A stretch of DNA of 64,000 bases, taken from contig NZ_JACJQL010000024.1 in assembly GCF_014696625.1 (NCBI RefSeq), forward strand, positions 1-64,000. The letters are read 5' to 3'. Positions within the stretch are counted from its first letter, which is position 1, and each line of letters begins with the position of its first letter. Below, piece by piece: positions 17,828 to 27,165 of this stretch. This DNA is from Nostoc parmelioides FACHB-3921. Lineage in GTDB: Bacteria; Cyanobacteriota; Cyanobacteriia; Cyanobacteriales; Nostocaceae. The notes under the pieces are model-generated. The model did not search any database and was not told where the DNA came from. It saw nothing but the letters and a program-made list of their open reading frames with translations. Made by a program: the position numbers and the translations under genes.

Positions 17828-19312
17828 TTAACCCACACGTCGTAAATTATACTTATCTTGTAGAAAGTTGACGAGCCAATCTTTAACTTTACGGGTGGCG
17901 CGGCAGTCGTCCTCGTTATAGCGAATAATGATTTCTAGTAAGGTGCGATCGCCTGTTTCTAGCCATTGATCATACCAGTATATACACTTAGCACCACTCG
18001 CTTCTTTATCACGCCACTCAAACCCCATCCAGCGCGCGATGGCTTTTAAGGCATAACTTTCTATAGGTAAAGCCACGCTTTGGGTTAAATGTTCATAAAT
18101 ATCGACAAATCTATATAATACTGGGCTGACTAAGGTGTAAGGTGTACGGTATAGCTTGGCTAGGCGTTTAACTGTATCTAATTCGTACACACAAAAATGA
18201 TAAATTGGGGCTTCGGGATATTGCCACACTAAGTCTAGAAACTGTCGCCAAATCAATTCTTCTTCTGATGGTTTTTCAGCGACAAAGGAATAAAATTGTT
18301 CGGTGTTGCTTTGTTTGTTAATTACCAAAACCCCTAAAAGATAATCTAAATTTAAATCTGGCTGCGCTTCAATATCAAAGTATATTTCTACAGGCGAGTT
18401 GACTATCAGATTTCCCTTGGGTGGTGGAAATGGCAGAATTAGCGGCCGTCTTTGTAGAACTGATTGGGCTTGCACTACTAATTTTGCTGCAACTTGGGAA
18501 TCAAAACCCACGAGATTTTCTAATATAGTTGGGCTGGTATGGGCGAGGGATTCTACACTGGTAATGTCGAGGATTTGCAGTTGGGTGTAACGGATGGGTG
18601 TTACGCCAGGTAGTAGAGAGAGGTGTTGCTCAGATTGAGCGATCGCATAACATTGACTGTACCAAAGACAAAGATTACACTTTTGACGGGCAATAAATAC
18701 TTCTGGTGCAGTCTCTGACTCTAAGTCTTGAATAAGTTCTCGTAAAATACCCTGCATTTGGGGTATCCATTTATATAAATCTACTGAATACGGTGTCTCT
18801 TTACCCCGCAACATCAACCAAGCATTCTGGGGCTGAACTTCCTGTACTCTTGCCAAAATTTGGGCATGAAAGGCTGTAACTACTTGATATTCTTGTTTGG
18901 GACGCTTACCCAGTTCTATATCCACTGGTTCATATACCCAATCACCGAATCTGGACTGTCCTGGCTGCTTGATTAACAAATCGGGACGACTCAAACAGGT
19001 ATATTTTGTGTCATCTGTATCTATTAACTCGTTGTAATTGGCTAACAATACTCCCTGATAAATATACTCAACTCCACGCTGCATCAATTCTATGGTGGCT
19101 GCTTGTCCTGCTTCCCAATTCCTTTTGGGATATTCTGGTTGATGATATGCAAATTGAGCCAAGATACTTTTTTGATGAGCATATTTATCTTGTTGTAATT
19201 TCAGCAACAATTCACTAGGCGCATCTCTTTGGCTTCTATCAGCGTGAATATCTAAAATAGGACGGCGTTTACAGCGTTGGTATTGCAGCAGGTGTTCAGC
19301 ATTAATTAGCAT
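17828..19312 (-). CDS. TM0106-family RecB/Cas4-like nuclease with RNase H-like domain
   Basis: A 494-residue two-domain protein. The N-terminal part resembles Cas4/RecB nucleases: Asp111 (SRPDLLI), a VDIELGK block at 130-136, and one early cysteine (Cys14) with a distal cluster Cys212, Cys215 and Cys221 (KCNLCLWYSQC), the pattern that holds an iron-sulfur cluster in AddB/Cas4. The C-terminal part, from about 305, has YFDIEAQPDL with Asp313 and Glu315, as in RNase H-like DEDD exonucleases, and ends with YNEDDCRAT, the third acidic motif. The family has no settled function. No CRISPR or cas gene was seen nearby, so a repair role seems more likely. Confidence 0.88.
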   Translation of the reverse strand: MLINAEHLLQYQRCKRRPILDIHADRSQRDAPSELLLKLQQDKYAHQKSILAQFAYHQPEYPKRNWEAGQAATIELMQRGVEYIYQGVLLANYNELIDTDDTKYTCLSRPDLLIKQPGQSRFGDWVYEPVDIELGKRPKQEYQVVTAFHAQILARVQEVQPQNAWLMLRGKETPYSVDLYKWIPQMQGILRELIQDLESETAPEVFIARQKCNLCLWYSQCYAIAQSEQHLSLLPGVTPIRYTQLQILDITSVESLAHTSPTILENLVGFDSQVAAKLVVQAQSVLQRRPLILPFPPPKGNLIVNSPVEIYFDIEAQPDLNLDYLLGVLVINKQSNTEQFYSFVAEKPSEEELIWRQFLDLVWQYPEAPIYHFCVYELDTVKRLAKLYRTPYTLVSPVLYRFVDIYEHLTQSVALPIESYALKAIARWMGFEWRDKEASGAKCIYWYDQWLETGDRTLLEIIIRYNEDDCRATRKVKDWLVNFLQDKYNLRRVG

Positions 19313-19396
19313 TCATTTGGGGATTGGGGATTGGGGACTATTGACTATAGACTGTTGACTAATGACTAAATAACTATTTTGAATTCTAATTTGTCT

Positions 19397-20575
19397 ATGA
19401 CTTCTATTTCTACTTTACAGACTAGGTTGCACAGCCATCGGGAAGAGTTCCCCGCTTTAGCTAATAAGACCTATTTTAACTATGGTGGACAGGGGCCGAT
19501 GCCTCAAGGGGCAATGGATATTATTACCCAATCTCTCACTTATATCCAACAAATCGGCCCTTTTGGGACTGAGGCGGGTAATTGGATAACGAAGCAAACT
19601 CAAGCTGTGAGGGAAGCGATCGCCTCGGAATTAAACGCCTCTTCTGATACGATTACTTTTACAGATAATGTCACTGTTGGCTGTAATATCGCTCTTTGGG
19701 GCATCCCTTGGCAAGCCGGCGACCATATTTTACTATCGGACTGTGAACACCCAGGGGTAATTGCTGCTACTCAAGAAATTAGTCGGCGCTTTGCGGTGGA
19801 AGTTACTACTTGTCCCCTCAAAGCTACGTTAAATGAGGGCGACCCGGCGGCAATTATCGCCCAGAATTTACGCAAAAATACTCGCTTGGTAGTCCTCAGT
19901 CATGTCTTCTGGAATACTGGACAGTTACTACCTTTGGATAAAATTGTTGAGGTATGCAGAAATAATAACTCTTTACTATTAGTTGATGCTGCCCAGTCTG
20001 TTGGTGCGTTACCTCTCAACTTAACTGAGTTGGGGGTAGATTTTTACGCTTTTACTGGTCATAAATGGTTGTGCGGCCCTGAGGGTGTGGGCGGTTTGTA
20101 TGTGCGACCAGAGGTCAGAGACGGCCTCAACCCTACATTTATCGGTTTGTATGGAATTATTGTAGATAACCAAGCCCAACCTGTAAGCTGGAAACCAGAC
20201 GGGCGCAGGTATGAAGTATCTACCCTAGCTTATCCATTATACCTGGGGTTAAAGGAAGCGATCGCCACGCATCAGCGATGGGGAACACCACAGGAACGTT
20301 ACACCCAAATTTGTCATAACAGCGAATACCTCTGGCGCAGTTTGGCGGCGATACCCAATGTCAAATGTTTACGCAATACACCCCCGGAAACTGGTATTGT
20401 CTCTTTCCAACTCAACCAAACCCCATCCCTCAAGCTAGTGCAATTTCTCGATTCTCAAAAGATATTAACCCGAACAATTGCCGACCCAAGTTGTATCCGG
20501 GTAACTGTTCATTATTTAACATTGGAATCAGAAATAGACCAATTAGTTGAAGCTGTAGCTAGGTTTTCACTCTAG
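19397..20575 (+). CDS. Class V aminotransferase (cysteine desulfurase-like)
   Basis: A 392-residue PLP enzyme of the class V family (NifS/Csd/isopenicillin N epimerase group). The N-terminal FNYGGQGPMPQGAMD segment, the PLP-phosphate loop DNVTVGCN, the Asp in LLVDAAQSVG and the Schiff-base Lys in FTGHKWLCGPEG are all present. There is no obvious conserved catalytic cysteine loop like that of IscS, so the substrate could be cysteine or another amino acid. The frame opens at a TTG at 19379; I prefer the ATG at 19397. It is divergent from the TM0106 nuclease gene, with short repeats between. Confidence 0.88.
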   Translation: MTSISTLQTRLHSHREEFPALANKTYFNYGGQGPMPQGAMDIITQSLTYIQQIGPFGTEAGNWITKQTQAVREAIASELNASSDTITFTDNVTVGCNIALWGIPWQAGDHILLSDCEHPGVIAATQEISRRFAVEVTTCPLKATLNEGDPAAIIAQNLRKNTRLVVLSHVFWNTGQLLPLDKIVEVCRNNNSLLLVDAAQSVGALPLNLTELGVDFYAFTGHKWLCGPEGVGGLYVRPEVRDGLNPTFIGLYGIIVDNQAQPVSWKPDGRRYEVSTLAYPLYLGLKEAIATHQRWGTPQERYTQICHNSEYLWRSLAAIPNVKCLRNTPPETGIVSFQLNQTPSLKLVQFLDSQKILTRTIADPSCIRVTVHYLTLESEIDQLVEAVARFSL

Positions 20576-20943
20576 TCATTAGTGATTGGCCAAAAAGCTG
20601 GACAGTAAGAAACACAGTGGAATGGTTTCTTGCTATCTCAAGAGAAAACTTAGATTTTTCAAGGTTTACGACAAGTGCGACTGTGCATCTCTATTATGCA
20701 GTCGCACCTGTAAAAACTGATTAATGAAGTTTAGACAGCTTTAATATAATGACTGTCAGTACAATTGAATGTGTTAGTTTATGACAACACAAAAACCTCG
20801 TCAATAAAGACAAGGTTTCTAGTTTATCTGACTATATTTACTCTACTACTAGTCTATAGCCTTTACTAGTCTGCTGAAGTGCAAATTTATCTGCGTTCAT
20901 CTGCGGTTAATTATTTTTTTGTACCTCACTAGCATGAGAACCG
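20576..20943. other. Intergenic region with two hairpins
   Basis: Between the convergent aminotransferase and EF-hand genes. A strong hairpin at 20675-20707 (GTGCGACTG with CAGTCGCAC, a 9-bp perfect stem) has no T run. A second one at 20788-20820 is terminator-like on the minus strand (separate entry). No ORF was seen. Confidence 0.5.
20788..20820 (-). terminator. Terminator downstream of the EF-hand gene
   Basis: On the minus strand AGAAACCTTGTC, loop TTTATT, GACGAGGTTTTTGTG: a stem with one mismatch followed by a T-rich tail. It lies about 120 bp after the stop of the EF-hand gene. Confidence 0.5.
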
Positions 20944-21174
20944 CTATGAAGCCTCTACTTTTTCAACAGCAGCCTTTAATTCATCATAAGTAATACTACC
21001 GTCTTTATCTGAATCGTGCTGATTTAATATGTTATGAAAATCAGTTCTCGTTAATCTTGGTAAATCTCTTGTTGTGAAATTATCCAATGTAATCTCGTTA
21101 ATATCTATTTTTCCGTCCCCATTTTTATCTGCAAACTTGAATATTTCTTGAAGCTGTTCTTCTGGAAATTGCAT
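20944..21174 (-). CDS. Small EF-hand calcium-sensor protein (CSE-like)
   Basis: A 76-residue protein that is nearly all EF-hand pair: loop 1 DKNGDGKIDINE at 16-27 and loop 2 DSDKDGSITYDE at 54-65, both with the canonical 12-residue D-x-D/N-x-D-G-x-I-x-x-x-E pattern. No signal peptide. It resembles the small calcium sensor CSE described from Anabaena sp. PCC 7120 (named from memory; needs alignment). CSE is linked to photosynthetic electron transport and heterocyst formation there. It is monocistronic, with a long promoter gap upstream (654 bp to the divergent lipase gene). Confidence 0.85.
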   Translation of the reverse strand: MQFPEEQLQEIFKFADKNGDGKIDINEITLDNFTTRDLPRLTRTDFHNILNQHDSDKDGSITYDELKAAVEKVEAS

Positions 21175-21828
21175 AAATTTTACTCTTTGAATGTATGTTT
21201 TTCTAATATTTCATGGATATTAAAAAAACTCAATGACAGTTAAGACAGTTAAGAAATTTAAGACAGATTTAATAAAGTCTTTATTTTCTAATTGGGACAC
21301 GTTGTAAAGCTGACTTTTTATGGCATTTCTGGTTAGGGGCAGGGTGTGGGGTGTAGGATGCAGGAACTTATTTACTGTTAACGAAAGGTAAAAATGTACT
21401 AATTAATTGAGGTCTCAGTTTTCATCCTACTCCTTTTGATATATTTTTCTTGACTCAATGCTTATCTGTCTTAACTGTCCTTGCCTGTTTATGATCAATC
21501 TAAGAGTATGTTGATATGAGCCTAGTAAGCAACACTAAAACATTTTCCAAACTAGACACATCCAGCCTAATACAGTCCAGCAAAGAAGAATTGTAAGTTG
21601 GGTCAAGCGGAGCGCAACCCAACAAAACCTAACCTACATAGCTTTATGTTTTTTGCCGTAACTGAACAGTATTGACATAAAGCCAGCCACTTACTTGTAG
21701 CTGCTGTAATAGTAAGTACCCCAGACTAACGTCTTGTGGTGAAATATTGTGCTGAGTTGTCTATGCGTTGACAGAAAGTGGAAAAGCCGGACTCATGTTC
21801 AAAATCTACTAATTTAAACAGTTAAACT
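21175..21828. other. Divergent promoter region (EF-hand gene and lipase gene)
   Basis: A 654-bp gap holding both promoters. It includes GACAGTTAAGACAGTTAAG short repeats (21235-21255) and a GGGCAGGGTGTGGGGTG block (21337-21355). At 21706-21719 GTA-N8-TAC fits an NtcA site, with TATTGT 25 bases further on. No ORF was seen. Confidence 0.45.
21706..21719 (+). promoter_or_regulatory. Candidate NtcA site upstream of the lipase gene
   Basis: GTAATAGTAAGTAC matches GTA-N8-TAC. A TAN3T -10 candidate (TATTGT, 21745) follows with a 25-base gap, a little more than the usual 20-24. A six-base pattern like this is expected by chance several times in a 64-kb window, so the call is weak. Confidence 0.25.
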
Positions 21829-23121
21829 ATGGTAACCACAACAGCAGCAAATCTAACTCTTGTTGAGAAACAGACAGCGTGGGCGCTTGGATGGATAATT
21901 AATGGCATTGCAGGTCTACCTGTAAATTCGTCAGATTCGTCAGATTCGTCACCAAACGACTCTAGAATCTTTCCAAATCCTGCTCAGGAGTTGGAAGACT
22001 TACTTGGTCGCCGCATAGATTTTTATCTGGGGGAAGACTCGAAGCTTACAGAAGTTATTGGGAAGTGGAACCGGGTATGGGGGCCATTTGTTTATCTGGC
22101 TCAACCACCGTTCAATAAATATGCAACTAATGCAATTTATGTGGCACAGCAATGCAATAAGTACGTTATTGGTGTTGCTGGTACGAATCCTATGTCTCTT
22201 CAAAACTGGTTGATTGAAGATTTGTATGTTGCAGTACTAGCGGATTGGGAAGAATATACTGAAGACGAACCTCAATTTCGTCCCAAAATTTCTATGGGAA
22301 CTAAGATAGGTCTGGACAATCTCTTAAGACAACATCCAGGCTCGTCGGCAACTATCATTGACTTTCTCACAAACTTGTTAAAAGCAGCAGACGAAAACAT
22401 AGAGATTTTACTAACGGGTGCTAGTCTAGGTGGTGCTTTGTCTCCTGTTCTGGCACTGGCGTTACATGAAAAAAAATCAATATGGGATCCAAATAATCGA
22501 GCTAGATTAAAGGTTGTTACATTTGCTGGCCCTACACCAGGCAATTATTATTTTGCAGAACGCTATAGGCTCAAACTTGGCAACACAACAACGCGCATTT
22601 GGAATAGTCTCGATATTGTTCCCCATGCCTGGAAACCAGAACTGCTAAGTAAAATTCCTAGTCTTTACGAGCCTCAGATCCCCTCTAATCCTCTGATTGA
22701 AAAGTTCGTAAATATAGGTAAGTTGTTGTCAGTCGGAAGATATTATACTCATCTTGAGCGGCTAACCCCTCCATTAAAAGGTACATTGCGCCCTATAGAG
22801 CAAACTCCCGAAACAAGTTCTAATCAAGTAGAGCTAAATGTTCAGTTAACAGAGGCTCTTAAATCAGGACTAGCAAAAGAAAATGTGTCTGTATCAGATC
22901 AAGATATCAACGGACTGCGGCAATTCTTGGCACAAGTTAAACAACAACATATAGACGCATACTTTGATTTACTAAATTTTCCTTCAGAGGTCACAGAGCT
23001 TATCATAAATGATAAACAACTGCCGCCCGAATTAAGGCTTCAAGAAGTAGTTCCAGAAGCTACCGAAGGCGTAATTGGTAAGCTGTTGGAATACTCTGCA
23101 AGCCCTGACGTAGATGAGTGA
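21829..23121 (+). CDS. Class 3 lipase-like alpha/beta hydrolase
   Basis: A 430-residue lipase_3 family protein. The nucleophile elbow TGASLGGAL lies at 196-204 (Ser199), Asp262 in NSLDIVPHAW is the probable catalytic acid, and the His in YYTHLERL near 307 the probable base. The oxyanion-side block YVIGVAGTNP is at 112-121. A short SDSSDSS repeat at 35-41 is encoded by three TCAGATTCG repeats. No signal peptide is evident. The last 120 residues are helical and unassigned. Class 3 lipases act on acylglycerols or galactolipids; here the substrate is unknown. The gene seems to be monocistronic. Confidence 0.85.
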   Translation: MVTTTAANLTLVEKQTAWALGWIINGIAGLPVNSSDSSDSSPNDSRIFPNPAQELEDLLGRRIDFYLGEDSKLTEVIGKWNRVWGPFVYLAQPPFNKYATNAIYVAQQCNKYVIGVAGTNPMSLQNWLIEDLYVAVLADWEEYTEDEPQFRPKISMGTKIGLDNLLRQHPGSSATIIDFLTNLLKAADENIEILLTGASLGGALSPVLALALHEKKSIWDPNNRARLKVVTFAGPTPGNYYFAERYRLKLGNTTTRIWNSLDIVPHAWKPELLSKIPSLYEPQIPSNPLIEKFVNIGKLLSVGRYYTHLERLTPPLKGTLRPIEQTPETSSNQVELNVQLTEALKSGLAKENVSVSDQDINGLRQFLAQVKQQHIDAYFDLLNFPSEVTELIINDKQLPPELRLQEVVPEATEGVIGKLLEYSASPDVDE

Positions 23122-23180
23122 TCCTTAAACAACTGTCATGTTGTATGAATTACCCCGCAGAAAACTGCCAATGGAAGCAA

Positions 23181-23305
23181 TAGACTTCTTGCATAAATCC
23201 CAAATGTTTCATTTAAACTCAGTGAAATATATTGTGAGATTCTTCTCTACACTGTGTTCTGTTCATAATGACATTGAGAGTTTTTTGACTTTTGCAAGAA
23301 GTCTA
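23181..23305. mobile_element. 125-bp MITE with perfect 13-bp inverted ends
   Basis: The ends TAGACTTCTTGCA and TGCAAGAAGTCTA are exact inverted repeats. The interior is AT-rich and noncoding. It has the size and form of a nonautonomous element; TA ends suggest an IS630 or IS5-type partner (inference). Confidence 0.65.
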
Positions 23306-23416
23306 ATGTTCTGCAATGGGCTAACCAGCAAGCTGATCGCACAAATGGAAATTTGAGGCGGTGTAGTTAAGCCTTTTGTCCTCCTTGTTTTAAATAACAA
23401 CTAACTTTTCTTTAAC

Positions 23417-23447
23417 CGACTTCTGAATTTTTAGGAGTCGTTTTTTT
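23417..23447 (+). terminator. Rho-independent terminator
   Basis: CGACTTC, loop TGAATTTTTA, GGAGTCG, then seven T. The 7-bp stem has one G-U pair. It could end the lipase transcript about 300 bp after its stop. Confidence 0.6.
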
Positions 23448-23727
23448 CTCTTGATTTCCGCTTACAAGCGTTCACAGGTGCGACATCGCAAGGAAGTTGC
23501 GCCACATTGGTTTATATGATCCTTATAAGTCAAGCTTCCTAGCAAAGTAATAATATTTTTCCTAGCTTTGTTTCTTACTTATGCCAAACTTTATGAGTAA
23601 TTGTTGAATTTTTAGTTGTACTGTATAAGTTCAATTCTATTTAAGCCTTGAGCATTGGTCAGGTCAACCCCTGGTAAGCCCGAAGCAAACCATTTTTTCT
23701 ATAGGCAATGCTACCAACTATAATTTT

Positions 23728-24801
23728 ATGAAACGCCCCATCTTATACGTAGCCATTACAAACCACGGCTTTGGTCATGCTACTCGCACAGCCTCAGTTG
23801 CGGCGGCAATTCAAAAGTTGTGTCCAGACGTTCTCTTAATTATGGTGACTACTGCGCCTCGGTGGTTACTAGAGTGCTATATAGAAGGTGATTTTATCCA
23901 TCGTCAGCGTGCTTTTGATTTGGGTGTGGTGCAGTCGGATAGCCTCAATATGGATAAGGATGCGACTTTAGCGAAGTTGTTGGAAATTAAAAAGCAGCAA
24001 AATTCTCTGATTGCTTCGGAAGTAAATTTCATCCGCCAAAATCGTGTGGATTTGATATTAGCTGATATTCCTTTTCTCGCACCTTTGTTTGCTAAAGCCG
24101 CAGGTATTCCTTGCTGGATGATGAGTAATTTCGGCTGGGATTTTATCTACCGTAGTTGGGGAGGGGAATTTGCGGTGATTGCTGATTGGATTAGTGAGTG
24201 TTATTCTCAATGCAATCAACTGTTTCGTCTACCCTTCCACGAACCTTTACAAGCTTTCCCCAAAGTTACAGATGTAGGTTTAACTGGTGGTTCTCCTCGT
24301 TACTCTGTTGAGGAAATCCGTTCTCTTTGGGGTATTACTGCACCTAAAGATAAAACTATTTTACTTACCTTTGGCGGTCTGGGTTTACAACAAATTCCCT
24401 ACGAAAACCTGAAGCATTTTCCCGATTGGCAATTTATCGTTTTCGATCAATCTGCCCCTAACTTACCTAATTTAATTCAAATTCAAGACCGCAAATATCG
24501 CCCGGTGGATTTTATGCGTATTTGTGGGCGTGTTGTTTCTAAGCCTGGTTTTAGCACGTTTTCGGAAGCTACTCTACTAGATGCACCCCTGGTAACTATT
24601 CCCCGTGATGATTTTGCGGAAGCTGCTTTGTTATTGGAGGGTATAGCCAATTACAATTCCCATCAAATTTTGACTCCAGAAGAATTCTTCCAAGGTAACT
24701 GGGATTTTCTCCATCAACCAGTGCAACCACCAAAGCAAACTCAACCAATTGCTAAGGATGGAAATGTGGCGATCGCCCAAGCTATTATTAATTATTTCTA
24801 G
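23728..24801 (+). CDS. Glycosyltransferase-like protein (GT-B fold, MGT-like)
   Basis: A 357-residue protein with GT-B organisation. The N-terminal block YVAITNHGFGHATRTASVAAAI (residues 7-28) is a glycine-rich acceptor-side loop with GFGHATR, as in MurG and MGT-like enzymes. The C-terminal half has LLTFGGLGLQQIP near 209-221 and VSKPGFSTFSEATLLDAPLV near 270-290, the donor-binding signature where K/R-P-G-x-x-T-x-x-E is expected. The sugar donor and acceptor are unknown. YjbQ begins 22 bp downstream, in the same direction. Confidence 0.8.
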   Translation: MKRPILYVAITNHGFGHATRTASVAAAIQKLCPDVLLIMVTTAPRWLLECYIEGDFIHRQRAFDLGVVQSDSLNMDKDATLAKLLEIKKQQNSLIASEVNFIRQNRVDLILADIPFLAPLFAKAAGIPCWMMSNFGWDFIYRSWGGEFAVIADWISECYSQCNQLFRLPFHEPLQAFPKVTDVGLTGGSPRYSVEEIRSLWGITAPKDKTILLTFGGLGLQQIPYENLKHFPDWQFIVFDQSAPNLPNLIQIQDRKYRPVDFMRICGRVVSKPGFSTFSEATLLDAPLVTIPRDDFAEAALLLEGIANYNSHQILTPEEFFQGNWDFLHQPVQPPKQTQPIAKDGNVAIAQAIINYF

Positions 24802-24823
24802 TCTCATAAAACTATCTGTAACT

Positions 24824-25237
24824 ATGACTCACTACCAAAAACTCCTGAGAGTTTCTACGAACGGGAAATCATTCCACAATATTACTGCCAAAATTGAATC
24901 TATAGTTGCAGAATCTGGTGTGGAAACTGGACTTTGTACTTTATTTTTACGCCACACGTCTGCCAGTTTAGTGATTCAAGAAAATGCCGACCCAGATGTA
25001 CTTGTGGATTTAGCTAATTATATGGCTAAACTTGTGCCAGAATCAGGAAAATATATTCATGATGCTGAAGGTGCTGATGATATGCCGGCACATATCCGCA
25101 CGGCTTTGACTCACACTTCTGAAAATATTCCTATAAATCGTGGTCATTTGGTGTTAGGAATTTGGCAGGGAATATATGTTTGGGAACATCGTCAGCGCAG
25201 TCATGTCAGAGAATTAGTTGTGCATATTTCGCAATAA
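24824..25237 (+). CDS. YjbQ/UPF0047 family (secondary thiamine-phosphate synthase type)
   Basis: A 137-residue protein of the YjbQ family, small beta proteins with a three-His site; weak thiamine-phosphate synthase activity has been reported for homologues. The conserved blocks are CTLFLRHTSASLVIQEN (near 41-57), the HDAEGADDMPAHIRTALT loop and the C-terminal GTWQ-like GIWQGIYVWEHR. The frame opens at 24749 but starts inside the glycosyltransferase gene; the ATG at 24824 gives the standard terminus. Probably co-transcribed with the upstream gene. Confidence 0.9.
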   Translation: MTHYQKLLRVSTNGKSFHNITAKIESIVAESGVETGLCTLFLRHTSASLVIQENADPDVLVDLANYMAKLVPESGKYIHDAEGADDMPAHIRTALTHTSENIPINRGHLVLGIWQGIYVWEHRQRSHVRELVVHISQ

Positions 25238-25440
25238 CCGGAATTGATCAGATCCCCAACTGCTCTTAAGACTTAGGGATCTGTCAAACCAATTCGCAAT
25301 TGTAATCAGTGGGGGTTTGAACCCACAAATTACCAATTTGTTCAATATAAGAGTTAATTTTATTTAATATCTTTTCACATCATGTAATTACAGATGTAAA
25401 ATAATATTTATTTCTAGCTATTTGGGCTAGTTTGATAACG

Positions 25441-26187
25441 ATGCAGCACATAGCACCGATTAATAATTTTCAATTACTCGATGAAATACTAGCCCAAGCT
25501 TCAGTTGATTTATTAACCTTGAATCCACAAAAAAGAATGATAACTAGCTTTGTGGAATTGGGGCATAAAATAACGCAAGAAACTACAAACTCTCAAATAA
25601 TTAATGCCCTAATTAACACGTTAGAAATTATAGTTTCTGCTCAGTTAAAAAATTTCCCAGGAAATATTTTCTGGGATTTTGATTTTATGGTTAGTAGTAT
25701 GTTAAGACTAGCTTTGTTAGAAAACGATGGTGCTGTTGATTTTCTAGAAGTTTTTGGACAAAAGATGGTATCTTTAACAGAACTATTTGGCGGCAAAAAT
25801 GAAATTAGATTTCGCTATGTCCATGATTTCACGTATGGTTTTGATTGGGCAAGATGGGTACAAAAAGATCCAAAAAATCGTGTAACTATAGAGCCTTTTA
25901 GTTTGATTTTTCTGGATTACTTGTTAGATAAAAGTGAAGAATTGCGGCAACGTATTCATCAAGGTCGTTCCCAATCTTATAAGTTATGTGCAACAGGTTT
26001 TCGTAATCCTTTTACTTTCTCCCGCGAGCCAGAAGATGAATATCGATTATTTACTCATCTGGCCCAAGACAAATTGATTCCAGTCCCAGCATGGAGTTGG
26101 AATGCTTCTCCTGTGTGGAATCAGCCTTTTGAGGAGATGCGTGAGCAATTAGCATTAAAATTAAATATTCAACCACAGAGACACTGA
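25441..26187 (+). CDS. Unrecognised protein next to the Nif3 gene
   Basis: I do not recognise this 248-residue soluble protein. It is rich in aromatic residues and includes LLTLNPQKRMITSFVELGHK (near 26-45), GNIFWDFDFMVSSMLRLALLE (near 76-96) and RYVHDFTYGFDWARWVQKDP (near 125-145); the C-terminus is also aromatic (PVPAWSWNASPVWNQPFEEM). There is no signal peptide or membrane helix. Start chosen at the ATG at 25441, in preference to the TTG at 25432. Its stop overlaps the Nif3 start by one base (TGATG type), so the two are translationally coupled. Function unknown. Confidence 0.75.
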   Translation: MQHIAPINNFQLLDEILAQASVDLLTLNPQKRMITSFVELGHKITQETTNSQIINALINTLEIIVSAQLKNFPGNIFWDFDFMVSSMLRLALLENDGAVDFLEVFGQKMVSLTELFGGKNEIRFRYVHDFTYGFDWARWVQKDPKNRVTIEPFSLIFLDYLLDKSEELRQRIHQGRSQSYKLCATGFRNPFTFSREPEDEYRLFTHLAQDKLIPVPAWSWNASPVWNQPFEEMREQLALKLNIQPQRH

Positions 26188-26978
26188 TGAAAATTGCGGA
26201 TTTAATTACTTGGTTTGAATCTTGGGCGAATCCGGCTTGGTGTGAAAATTGGGATAATTGCGGCTGGCAAATTGAACCTGGAATACTGCATGAAGAGGCT
26301 AGAGTTTTGGTTTGCTTAACACCAACTTTGGCGGTAATGGAGGAAGCGATCGCACTCCAAGCCAATTTGATTTTTGCCCATCATCCCCTGATTTTCAGCC
26401 CTCCCAAGTCTCTCCGTCGTGGTGAAGCGATCGCGGATATAGCCAGGTTAGCCTTTACCAAAAATATCGGTATCTACAGCGCCCACACCAATTTTGACCA
26501 AGTAGAAGATGGTACGGCTGATGTGTTGGCGCAGATTTTAGGACTTAAGGATGTTACTCCCATAGTCCCGACACAAGGCGGACTTGGTTATGGGCGGGTC
26601 GGTTTGCTAGATCCATTTTTAAATTTACAAGAGTTATTAACTGTAATTCAAAACCGCCTGGCTCCCCCTGATTTAATTTTTTCCCCCACTGCGGATTTAC
26701 AGCAGATAATTTCACGGGTGGCTGTGTTGGGTGGTTCGGGCGCAAGTTTTATCTCGGCGGTAGCCAAAACCGGCGCGGAAGCTTATCTGACTTCTGACTG
26801 CAAGTTCCATCAGTTTCAAGAAAGCCGCGATCGCGGTTTAATTCTCATCGACGCTGGACATTATGCAACTGAACGCCCGGCTTGCGATCGCCTAGCAGAA
26901 AAATTGCGGTCTTTAAATTTACATTGGGTGCAATTGAGCAACCAAGATGAGGATTTTCGCCAATTTTTTGTGAAATAA
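26187..26978 (+). CDS. Nif3-like dinuclear metal center protein
   Basis: A 263-residue member of the Nif3/DUF34 family, which bind two metal ions; homologues are reported as GTP cyclohydrolase I-type 2 proteins but function is unsettled. Metal ligands are visible: His65-His66 (FAHHPLIF), His100 and Asp104 (SAHTNFDQ), and the C-terminal DAGHYATE His and Glu. All conserved ligands are intact. The start overlaps the upstream unknown gene by one base, so it is part of a two-gene operon. There is no terminator in the first 100 bp after the stop. Confidence 0.93.
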   Translation: MKIADLITWFESWANPAWCENWDNCGWQIEPGILHEEARVLVCLTPTLAVMEEAIALQANLIFAHHPLIFSPPKSLRRGEAIADIARLAFTKNIGIYSAHTNFDQVEDGTADVLAQILGLKDVTPIVPTQGGLGYGRVGLLDPFLNLQELLTVIQNRLAPPDLIFSPTADLQQIISRVAVLGGSGASFISAVAKTGAEAYLTSDCKFHQFQESRDRGLILIDAGHYATERPACDRLAEKLRSLNLHWVQLSNQDEDFRQFFVK

Positions 26979-27149
26979 GGCAGCAGGGAGATGTAATTAA
27001 ATATTAATGTTAGTTTTTTTGTTTTCTATTTAAGTCAATTTACGTAATAAATTTTAATATGCAATTAACAGTATGTTTCTGTAACTCTTTCAGGTAAACT
27101 CTTTTGGAATCAAAACGTAATTCCTATATATACCTTAGCTTTTTATTGA

Positions 27150-27165
27150 TGTGATACAGATCACA
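27150..27165 (+). promoter_or_regulatory. Perfect CRP-type palindrome
   Basis: TGTGATACAGATCACA is an exact TGTGA-N6-TCACA site, the consensus of cAMP receptor proteins including cyanobacterial SyCRP1/AnCrpA. It lies 107 bp before the ATG of the 71-residue gene. TAATAA at 27187-27192 could be a -10 element, placing the site about 41 bases before transcription start. A second half site GATCAC follows at 27181. Confidence 0.65.

Larger units (their letters stand above)
23122..23727. other. Intergenic region with a MITE and a terminator
   Basis: Contains a MITE at 23181-23305 and a terminator at 23417-23447 (separate entries). A 72-residue frame at 23138-23356 is mostly MITE sequence and I do not call it. 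The remainder (23450-23727) holds the promoter of the glycosyltransferase-like gene. Confidence 0.55.

Noticed and set aside
17828..19312. Cas4 of a CRISPR system
   Set aside because: Cys pattern and nuclease residues resemble Cas4, but the protein also has an RNase H-like domain (TM0106 family) and no cas genes or arrays are near.
23138..23356. 72-residue open frame
   Set aside because: Most of it is the 125-bp MITE at 23181-23305; no ribosome binding site or recognisable protein pattern.
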